A stretch of DNA of 64,000 nt. Origin: Emergomyces orientalis (taxonomy: Eukaryota > Ascomycota > Eurotiomycetes > Onygenales > Ajellomycetaceae). The DNA is taken from the NCBI GenBank assembly GCA_002110485.1, contig MOWL01000002.1, positions 1,178,001 through 1,242,000 on the forward strand. Reading direction: 5' to 3'. The notes below the pieces were generated by a model that was not told where the DNA came from, searched no databases, and saw nothing but the letters and a program-made list of their open reading frames with translations. The position numbers and the translations under genes are program-made. Positions 1 through 9,642 of this stretch are shown here, in pieces (positions within the stretch are counted from its first letter, which is position 1; each line of letters starts with the position of its first letter).

Positions 1-77
1 TACCGTTGTCGAGGACGTGATCGATTCTGGGGGTTTAGAACCCTTGTTTGTACGTGTGTTCGTGCTGTCTGCCCATC

Positions 78-3000
78 ATGGATTCTCCCAAGGATGCCAC
101 TCCGGCAACTAGGCCGCCACCGTCCAGACGACGCAGAGAAATGGATATCATTCCTATACAGGTCGGGAGCTATACCCGCCTGGAAGAAATTGGCCGTGGC
201 AGTTTCGCCACGGTTTATCAGGGCGTCCATAATGTGGGTGTGCCGCTTTCTTTTCTTTTTTTGCGTACATCGGAGCCCGAAATATATACATATACATATT
301 ATTAATTTAAGAGGTTTATATACTGACATATGGGGACACAGCGAAATCAAACTCTCGTTGCTATCAAGTCTGTGAACATGGCGAGACTGAACAAGAAACT
401 GAAGGATAACCTGAAATTAGAGATCAATATCCTCAAGGCTGTCCATCATCCTCATATCGTGATGCTTCTAGATTGCCAAGAGACGTCCAATGAGATCCAT
501 CTTGTTATGGAATATTGTGTCCTTGGAGACCTCTCGATATTTATCAAGAAGCGCGATTCCTTAGTGAGACACCAGTTGACTCGTGATTTGATTCTAAGAT
601 ACCCAAACCCACAGAGTGGCGGCCTAAATGAAGTTATCGTGCGTCACTTTCTAAAGCAGCTTGCGAGTGCCCTCTATTTCCTCCGGTCAAGAGATTTGGT
701 CCATCGCGATGTAAAACCTCAAAACCTTTTGCTTAATCCTTCTCCCCAGTCTATCGCCAAGGGAGACTACCGGATACCTCCATACAAGGGAAATGAGGAC
801 CTATTCACACCGCTTGCAGGCTTGGATTCCATGCCATTGCTCAAACTGGCGGATTTCGGGTTTGCTCGCTCACTTCCTTCCACGTCTCTTGCCGATACCC
901 TCTGTGGTTCACCTCTCTACATGGCCCCGGAAATCTTGAGGTATGAGAAGTACGATGCTAAAGCCGATCTATGGTCCGTGGGCACTGTCTTGTATGAAAT
1001 GGTGGTTGGGAAGCCGTATTTCAGAGCGACAAACCATGTGGAATTACTTCATAAGATTGAGAAAGCCAATGATCGAATCAAATTTCCCGAACATTGTGAG
1101 GCGTCGGAAACTATGAAAAAGACAATAAGAAACTTGCTCAAACGGAATCCGGTGGAAAGGATGGGTTTTCATGATTTTTTTGAGTCACCAGTCATTAAAG
1201 GGGATATCCCTGGCTTGGTTAATGAGGACCGGTATCCCACTGCTCAGGAAAAATATACTGCTGATGATATACAAAAGGCCGGTTCGACTCGACAGGATCG
1301 GGATGCAAGCGCTGCTCAGGAAGCAGGGTACTCGTCCTCTCCGTCTGAACGCCGCTCTTTGGGGCAACCAGCAGAAGGTCAGCGACCAACCACACCTCAT
1401 CCAGTGTCAGGGAGTTCTCCACGTCCGGCCACTGCTGTACGCCGGATAGGAAGCCGCGATAAACCTGATTTACAGCGGGCAGCCGTGACAGGTCGTCAAC
1501 AAAATATAAATTATCAACCCTCATCCCCTGGACGCCCTGAGTCTGGCGATCAAACTGCTGCTGCCCATGCCATGGAACGGCAACGGAGTCGGAATACATC
1601 GTCTCCCGGATCATCGTTATTTAAGGAAAATACCGTCGAACGGGGAACCGCTCCACAACCGGCATTTGACGATAAGGATTCGGAACGGGAACGGGAACGG
1701 GCAGCTCAGGAAGTGGCTTTCGAACGCGACTATATAATCGTAGAAAAGAGGGCCGTGGAAGTGAACGCCTTTGCTGATGAGCTTGCCGCAAGCCCTCGTA
1801 TACAGCAACAAAATCATGGTTCGGCACGTCTGGCCACGGCCCGGCGTGCTACCACCGCATCTCACTCCCCGAGTACGTCACATGGCGCCCCAACCCGTGC
1901 ATTGCAAATGGTTACTGGCAGGCCGCGAGCCGACTCCAACCACAATCGGCACAGCTCGTACGAGCGGAGATACGGCCCGAGTCCTACCTCCGCAACATCT
2001 GCAATATCTAAAGCGTTGAACATGGCCAGCGGACGATTATTCGGCGTTGGATTTTCGCCTCCGCTGGCCCTGACGAAAGGTGGACGCTCCCCGCCGCTAG
2101 CATACAACCCATTCCCCGCCTATCCACTTTCCCCCCAAGGCAACCTTGTTGTTATCGGCGACGGAGCCAAAACACAAGTTGCGCTAGACGAGGACACGAA
2201 AACGGTCCAGATTATCGAAGAGTGTGCAACGAGGAGTGATGTTGTTTATGGATTTGCGGAAGTCAAGTACAAACAGCTGATACCCTTAGCTCCATCCATG
2301 CAGTCGGAGACAGCTATTCACCCCGGTGCCGCTTCGCCGGACATGGAAGTTGACCCATCCCAGTCGACTGATGGGGGGCTCACTGTCGATGCAGTTGTGA
2401 CATTGTCCGAGGAAGCCCTGGTACTATACGTGAAGGCGCTCTCACTGCTTGCCAAGTCGATGGATATTGCTGGTGCATGGTGGGCGCGCAAGAATACGGG
2501 GGAAATTATTGGCATTGGTGAAAGTTCATCGTCGAGTTCCGGGATTAATAACGGCAGTGGCAATACAAACCCTGCTGTTGGCAACCGTGTGAATAACGTC
2601 GTGCAATGGGTCCGAAACCGCTTCAATGAGGTTCTGGAAAAAGCGGAGTTCGTCCGGTTGAAGCTTGTAGAGGCCCAGAAGCGGTTACCTACCGACCACC
2701 CTTTGCATCCGAGTAACAATAGTAACCATTCGTACGGATCGGATGCGGGGCTGGGGCTGGGGACATCTGTTGATCAGATCGTCGTAAGTTCTGGGACCAC
2801 TGCGGAGAAACTGATGTACGACCGCGCGCTGGAGATGAGTCGGACTGCAGCGATTAATGAGCTGACGGGGGAAGATTTGCCTGGGTGTGAGATTGCGTAT
2901 GTCACTGCAATTAGGATGCTGGAGGCTGTTTTGGAAAATGATGAGGATGTGTTGTCGAGGAGATCTGGGCATGGTGAGAGAACCGATATGGCGAGCGGAG

Positions 3001-3358
3001 AGAGTGATCGTGATGTTATCAATGGGGTTCAGGTGGAGGATCGGCAGATCGTGGCTAAACGTGAGTTTTTTTTTTTTTTTTTTTTGGATTTATGTTCATT
3101 CCATTCATTCCCTTCTCCTTAAAAATAATACCCCATATTTCAACCAGAAACACCCTTTAACTAACTTCCCGGAAAAAAAATTATGTAGTCGTCGCCAGCA
3201 TCCGCACTCGGCTCACAGAGCTACGGAAGAAAATGGCACTGATGGCCAAGAGAACATCCGCCCCGCCAGTCGTTCAGAGCAAAACTGCTGCTGGCATATC
3301 GTCGCATCTTCGCAGACCTTCTTCACCTGCGGTCGTCGCCTCCGCCTCGCCACGGTGA
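78..3358 (+). CDS. ATG1: Autophagy serine/threonine kinase Atg1 (ULK family)
   Basis: Atg1 is the initiating kinase of macroautophagy; with Atg13 and Atg17 it forms the complex that starts the phagophore and responds to TORC1. Three exons are inferred: 78-233, 342-3060 and 3189-3358, giving about 1014 aa with phases that match exactly. The N-terminal kinase domain shows the glycine loop GRGSFATVY (residues 39-47), the ATP lysine in VAIK (K61), the HRD aspartate (D175 in HRDVKPQNLLL), the DFG aspartate (D223) and the activation segment GSPLYMAPE. A long disordered Ser/Pro/Arg-rich linker follows, then a C-terminal Atg13-binding-type helical region. The last exon is joined through an intron that begins with a long T run. 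The start at 78 gives a short basic leader before the kinase domain; an in-frame ATG at 48 would add ten residues. Only 77 bases of upstream sequence are in the window. Confidence 0.95.
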
Positions 3359-5495
3359 AAGTCAAGAGGGTCACAGCTCGGCTCGGTTGGCTTTTTTTAA
3401 TATATATCTTTCCCTACTTCTTTCTCCTCCTTCTCTTTCTCTCATTTCCCTCGTCTTTTGACGCGGACGAGGCTCGTCGGATATCGTTTGTTATTTCTTT
3501 TTTGCCTTGCGATATTCGACAAGCGGCAATTACGGGTTTGCTCTACGCAGGGACATAAATATTTTATTTTATTTTATGGCTGTGGGATAGGAATAACATT
3601 CAAGAGATGATACGTACGATATTGGGGGGTTTGGGGGGGAGGGGGGGAGGGGGGGGGGGGTGAGGAAGTTTTATCGCCAAGACAGATCTGGGCTTGAAAT
3701 GAAAAGCCGCCTCCTGCTTGTTTGTCTCACGGCGTGGCCTATATTCGATTTCTCCGCTCAACTCCGTTGGCTTACACTCACCCTCTTTTCTCCTTCAACG
3801 TGACTCAAACTCGGCATATACACGGAGTCGATAATTTCGAAAACTGCCACAAAGCATTTTCTACCTGTTGTTAAGATTGTTCTGAACGAACAAAATAGGA
3901 TGTTATGCGCTCGGTGCGCCCGTGTGCTTCCCGTTACGTTGAACATGTTCTTACAGTAAATTTTCTCGACCCGAAGAGAAATTAAATGACGACATTAAAC
4001 CGAAAGCCGAAACCAGACCGTTCCACCGGCCAGGTTGCCACAACCCCCCTTTTTTTCTTTCTATTTTCTTTTTCTTTTTATTATTATTATTATTATTTAC
4101 CTACATGTACTTGCTTTATCCCTTATCTCCTCTCCGATATTCTGTTATTCTCTTTTCTCTACTCATCGCCTCATCTACTCGTTCTACTCATTCGTCATTC
4201 TATACCCCTCAGGGCTGCCGGTTGTATGTTTTTTTCCTCTTCCTTTTCCTCTTCCTTTTTCCTTTTATTTCGCAATTGAGTGTGATTCAGGCGCTTTTTA
4301 TTCATTATTCATTTATTATGACTGGGAAGGAAGCAAAAAACTATGGATGAGCGATTGATCTGATTTGATGGGATGAAACGGAGCTTGGGATGGGTGGAGG
4401 GGTCTTCATGTTTTGTCCTTAGTCGACCCTTTTTTTCTTCTTCTATTTTCCTCCAATTTTCTTGGGTATATGATTTGGTTTGGTTGACTGTTTTGGTCAG
4501 TTTTCGCTCTTACACATCCTGTTTCTTTCGTTTTTCTTCGTCCTTTCAATTATGAAATTTTTTATGATACTCGATCTACCCAATTTACAGATTGTAACAT
4601 GGGCGAATTGGCCGGGGGGTAGAAGGGTTGGCTGGCAACTGGGTGGCTGATGATTTCTCATACCGGAGAATTATGGAGTTTTTTTCTTTTTCCTCTTGTT
4701 TATATATTCATTTTTTGGTTTTAATTATGGTTAATCAGGCCTAGACAGATCTTGTGTGTGGGGTGGCGGGCATGTTTGTGGGAGGTTGCGTTGGTTATTT
4801 TTTTTTATATCAATTAGTTTATCTGATTATATTAAACATTTAGTTTTCGCCACAGCTGCGCGCATGCTATGTTTTATTTTGCAAGACAAAAGTATGTAGC
4901 TTGTCTGCTACTTTGCCCGCGTGGCATGCTACCTAGGTACTCACTTATCCATGGATGTGGAGAGTGATTGCTCTTGCAGCTGAGAGAGAGCCCTGGTAAC
5001 AACTGGCTTAGGTAGGTCCGCATGTCTATTTATTATTCATGCTCCTCCCACCGCTGGAACTCCTTACCCTACACCGTTATTTAACATCCCCGTTAATCTA
5101 CGGAGCGGCATCCATATGCCTGGGTATGCAGTTCCTCGTATAAATTGTGTCTGGCTGTTGCTAGAAGTCGCTAACAAAAATGACTTCAAGAACAACATGA
5201 AAGAAAAAATCTGAAAGCTGTCCAGGTTGTAATAAGCTCCCCCCACAACAACAACAAAAAAAAAAAACATTTAACTTTATAACACCTAGATCTTATCAAG
5301 TTATCAAAGAATCAAATTACTATCAGGTTGGTATTAGACTATTCCGCCCTTGTGCGAACTTTTTCCGAAATCTATTAGGCGAGTCACATCCAAGGTTTAT
5401 TTGCAGCAAAGAAATCGGTAGCTGCTCAACCGGCGCCTACCTATATACTACATCATAATGGGGAATGGAAACGGGGATGGGGATGGGAATGTAGT
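3359..5495. other. Intergenic region, pyrimidine-rich, no gene seen
   Basis: This is the space between ATG1 (plus) and the Zn2Cys6 regulator (minus), so it holds two 3' ends. It contains a G-run tract at 3624-3661, long T/C-rich tracts and a TTA trinucleotide run around 4078-4100. The open frames between 3986 and 4555 are low-complexity Phe/Ser/Leu readings of pyrimidine tracts, not protein-like. No RNA gene or transposon was recognised. Confidence 0.6.
3624..3661 (+). repeat. G-run tract (potential G-quadruplex)
   Basis: The stretch contains at least four runs of six or more G separated by TTT or single A bases, about 270 bp past the ATG1 stop codon. It fits the general G-quadruplex pattern on the plus strand. 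Its role, if any, in ATG1 3'-end formation is unknown. Confidence 0.6.
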
Positions 5496-6879
5496 TTATG
5501 ATATGCTGCGTTGTGAATGCCCATCATTCGCCAGTGATAACGTCAAATGGACAAGACCAGTGACATCCGACTCGAAAGCGCCATAGTTGAGTGTGAATGC
5601 TTTGACGACGCAAAACGGCCATCTGATATGGTGATGAAACTTGACGGGTAAGCGGTACTCTATCGAGTCGATCCAGGTAAATATGGAACTGAATATATGA
5701 TACATTGACAAACGATGCGGTATCTCGTAAACGAGGTAGATCTGCATTATCACAAGCGTCGCGGCGAAGTATGCGAGAAGGATTTGGGTCACAAAATTCC
5801 CCGGCGAGATGAACGTTTGGAATGTGGTTTCGTCCATTGTGTATAAAACGGTGAAGATGTCTGTGAACTTTGAATGCGCTTCTGCACCTGATAGGTTGAG
5901 GCTTGACAAGGTTTCTGAAATGGCGTGGTGAAAACGATGATGTGGGTCGCTTTCCAGGATGAGGGTCAGTGATGTAAGATACTCAATTCCAAGCTCCATG
6001 GATAGAGGCTCGAGGCTTGAAACTTTTGGAAGTTGACGGATAATATATTGGAGAAAGTTTCTTGGGTTGAGGCAGAAGACACTGGATGAACCAGTGTGGA
6101 GAATCTTCCCCGTGACCAGTGCACACCCACGCATCATAGAAATGAAATCGACCAGGCCATCAGCCATTTCAGCAGATTGAAACAAGAGAGAATAGCACGT
6201 CGCAAGTAAAACATCCAATTCCACGTCGCTATGGCTATCCCTAGAGATCAGTTCACGAAGGCCAGCCAAAGCTAGGCCCCGATGTAACACGGCGTCGGTT
6301 CGAAACCGGGCTTGCGGGTGCAGGAGGGCTGAGTGGGAAGCTCCCAGTGATAACACCGCATGGAGCAATGGTTCATACTGTAATTTATTAGTACTTTTTG
6401 GTGTCCTTTTTTTGGGCCTTACATGCGCAGGAAACAGCATACATGATGGGCAAATTTTGGAACTTCAGAGCACCATGCCGCATCGCTTTCGTATGGCATA
6501 TGCGGGTAGGCCACAGTCAAAAAGTGGTGGAAATATTGAAAATCGGCCGCATTAAACGCGGTGGGAGTCGGATTTAATGGCGTCGATGATAAAGTTATGG
6601 CACCATTGGCTTTGATAGTGGAGTTTCTATGTCGGGTGATCCTTAAGTCGGCCTTTGATGGGTAGATGCAGGAGAGCCCCCGTCTTTCGCAGCTCTCGCA
6701 AATTGGACGTGTTTCGGAGCACTTTTGATATATCTGTAAGCCGTGGGCTTGAAAAGTAGGAGGGTCGCATTACTAACCTTCATTTTCCTGGCTTTACAAC
6801 TGAAACATCCCGAACGGGATTTTTTTGCATGTCTCCCGACAGCTGAGCGTAGCTCTGATAAACCTTGCTGGGCAGGCAT
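5496..6879 (-). CDS. Zn2Cys6 transcription factor, possibly sterol-uptake-control (Upc2)-like
   Basis: This is a fungal binuclear-zinc regulator of about 420 aa in three exons: 6879-6778, 6721-6443 and 6377-5496. Splicing out 6722-6777 restores a perfect C-x2-C-x6-C-x6-C-x2-C-x6-C motif (CFSC..., then C at the exon 2 start, ICESC, LSC), which fixes that acceptor. The second intron (6378-6442) carries a CTAATAA branch site just before TTACAG. The C-terminal region is the helical fungal-specific domain, with no catalytic motif. The short length, the zinc cluster close to the N-terminus preceded by basic KKSR, and the spacing to the helical domain resemble Upc2-type regulators; this subfamily call is inference. 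It diverges from the esterase gene at 7488, so it may regulate that gene, but this is positional only. Confidence 0.85.
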
Positions 6880-7487
6880 CTCCGCCTTTGTTGCGACCTA
6901 GTAACGTTCGAGTGTGGTGAATATGTGAGGGTATCACAGAAACCGTTGAAGTATAAATTTGGATGCACCTATTGCAAGACGTTTGCCATTGTGTCTCCCA
7001 TGCCTATATCGGTTGTTGAAGTTTGTCCTTGGGGCTAACTTCGAATGGGATCGATGGCCTCAGGTTGATGATTTGTTTTGGCGTGATCTTCGCCTTAGCG
7101 CCAAGATCCAGAGTCCGAGAGATGCGAAATGCGAGAAATGCGACAAGCCTCGATGAACTCGTATAGCACTATCTACTTGATTCAACCTTTCTGTCGACTT
7201 CGGATTACGATGCGAGAAAACCTATTCTCCCCACTATTTGGATGACTCCAGCCTGCCCACCTTGACGCATTGCTATTTGTTCAGGAGCAGGGCGATGCCT
7301 TGTTTCTGGCGACGTCACCATAGGGAGGAAATCAGCAGCGAGTTGGGCGTCTCATGATGCTCTGCTATACTATATAAAGGTTGAGAAGATGTAGCAATTG
7401 AGGTCATTCATTTTTATTCCTTCATTGCACTTATCCATGTGATATTACCCCCGTCACCGTCTTTTATTTACTTCCCCTGAATGAATC
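6880..7487. other. Shared divergent promoter region between regulator and esterase
   Basis: These 608 bases separate the start codons of the Zn2Cys6 gene (minus) and the carboxylesterase (plus). A clear TATA-like element lies on the esterase side (7371-7378). The small open frames here are not protein-like. No binding site for the regulator can be assigned by eye. Confidence 0.5.
7371..7378 (+). promoter_or_regulatory. TATA box for the carboxylesterase gene
   Basis: TATATAAA lies about 117 bp upstream of the esterase ATG at 7488, followed by a pyrimidine-rich stretch typical of a fungal transcription start region. TATA boxes are commonest on regulated rather than housekeeping genes. Confidence 0.5.
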
Positions 7488-9278
7488 ATGCTAGTCACTT
7501 TTTCATCATTTTCTGCATGCTTTGCACTGTCCTGCTTGTCAATTCCTGCTCAAAGCTCTCCAACTTATCCGGATGCATTTCCAGAAGTCAATCTGGGATA
7601 TGCCGTCCATGTCCCGACCTCCGTAAACAAGACATCTAGCGGACTAAGGTATGCAAACTACAATAATATCCGGTTCGCCGCACCACCTGTCGGAAAACTT
7701 CGTTTCAGGAAACCAAACCCTCCTCTGGAGCAAGAAGGGACCCAAAATGGATCCGTACCCCGATTTTCCACGGATTGCGTCAGCACCATTCCGTCCTTCT
7801 TCCCCGATTTAGGAATTGGTACCAGGTCTTGGGGCCAAGAGGATTGTCTCTTTCTCAATGTTCGGGTCCCAGAAGGTGTCAAAAAGGGGGACAACCTACC
7901 CGTTGTTCATTATATCCATGGAAGCGGTTATGTCTATGGGAGTAAAGACTTCGAAGGGGTCGCTCCAGATGGCACGGGGTTATACGAAAATGTTTACCCT
8001 TCAGCTCAAAAGTTCATTTATGTGGCTAGCAACTATCGGTATGTTTGTTAGATTTCTATTAATCGGGTTGGTATTAATTGGCTTTTAGTATGGGGCTTTT
8101 TGGTTGGAGTTCGTCGCCGTATGAGGATATGGATGCGAATATTGGGTTGCATGATACGAAGGCCGCACTGAACTGGACGCGGAAATACATATCAAACTTT
8201 GGCGGCGATCCTGATAGAATAACTGCTATGGGAACAAGCGCCGGGGCAGCAATGATAAATCTCCTGCTGGTAGCTAAAGGAGGTCATGAAGTCCTCCCTT
8301 TTAATCAGGTTTGTCCACTCTCCGGAAAGAGCTTTATCGAAGCTAGCTAATCAAAATCTCAGGCATTCATGTCATCGCCTTGCATCTGGCCTCGTCGAGA
8401 TCCCACCCGTCAACACGCTGTGTTTGATGCAGTATTGAAAGCCGCGAATTGCACATCTGTTGCCTGTTTGCGTGGTGCATCGCCAGAAGTTCTCTTTCAA
8501 GCAAATTCATTTCTTATAACTGACGTTGGTGATGGAAGTACAGGAGCTCTCGGGCCCCTTACTGGTTTCACACCAATTGTTGATGGGAAGTACATCAGAG
8601 ATCTTCCACCTGCCCTTTTAGCACGAGGATCGTACAACAGGAAGGTGAAACAAGTGGTTGTTGGTAACATGGCCAATGAAGGAGTGGGGATGTCACTAGA
8701 TGTTGGCATGCCGGGTGCATTTCCTGCGCTCGTTCGAAAAACCATACCTTATGCCGATAACGATACTATCAAACGCATTCAGTCAATGTATACATATCCC
8801 GCAAACCAACCCGAAAAACTTTCATGGGATTGGGCTACTGATATGTCATTTGCCTGCAACGCCTATTTTACTGCGAAGGCTTATAAAAACAAAGCTCAAC
8901 GATACGTCATGACGGTCCCTCCAGCTACTCATGGATTGGACCAGAGCTGTATGTTGCCCTGCTGATAATTTGTCCTCCAGAGTCACCTGTTTTTAACCGT
9001 TGAATTAAACAGACTTCCTTTTCCATGACAATGTTACCACACCCGTAACTGACATCACGCTCGCAAGAGAATTTCAAGAATATGTTCGACGATTCGTGAC
9101 TAGTGAGGGGAATCAGGTGGACTTTCCACGTCTTCCCCGTTGGCCAAAGTATGGTCCTGAGGAAACCTCATTCAATATCACACTTGGCGGTTTTGAAGTG
9201 CAAAAGGATTACTGGGATGTCAACCGGCGCTGTCAAATCCTGAATGATATCTTTAACGATAGAAAGAATGGGGCATAG
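7488..9278 (+). CDS. Secreted type-B carboxylesterase/lipase
   Basis: This is an alpha/beta-hydrolase of the carboxylesterase type-B family, expected to hydrolyse carboxylic esters outside the cell; the substrate is unknown. Four exons are inferred: 7488-8038, 8089-8308, 8363-8948 and 9013-9278, giving about 540 aa, normal for the family. The N-terminus is a signal peptide (about residues 1-23, ending near AQS). Family landmarks are IRFAAPPVGKLRF, EDCLFLNV, the oxyanion-hole region HGSGYVYG, the nucleophile elbow GTSAGA (S234), a likely acidic residue at E363 and a likely catalytic His at H447 (THGLDQSY). Several N-x-S/T sites fit a glycoprotein. All three introns fall between conserved blocks and restore family motifs, for example SNYR-MGLFGW across intron 1. 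It is divergent from the Zn2Cys6 gene. Confidence 0.9.
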
Positions 9279-9642
9279 GCATGTATGACACGAGACGGCG
9301 TCCACTCGCAGAATTTGAGGGTGTTTGTAAAACAGTAGCCATCGATAGCTTTGGCGTCACGTGTCCAGAAACTTCTCAGTAGAGGAGGGATGGCCGCGCT
9401 GCTCCTATCTTCCAAGCCGTCAAGGTAGTTAGTTAACCAACTTGAGTTAGGGCTAAACAAGAATAGCTTCTGAAAGAAAGGTGCATTATATCGGCGCCAT
9501 CTGAACATGCAATTGTAGTTTTCCTAGAGATCATGTAGAGCTTTCACACAATCAGTTTTCACTAGATCAAAATGTACTTACCAAGGTATCTATCTATCTA
9601 GATACACAATTTACATAGACATTTCCAAAAGATAAGATATCA

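Noticed and set aside
3986..4555. Overlapping Phe/Ser/Leu-rich open frames
   Set aside because: They translate pyrimidine tracts and TTA repeats in the intergenic region; there are no conserved motifs or membrane-protein pattern beyond homopolymer bias.
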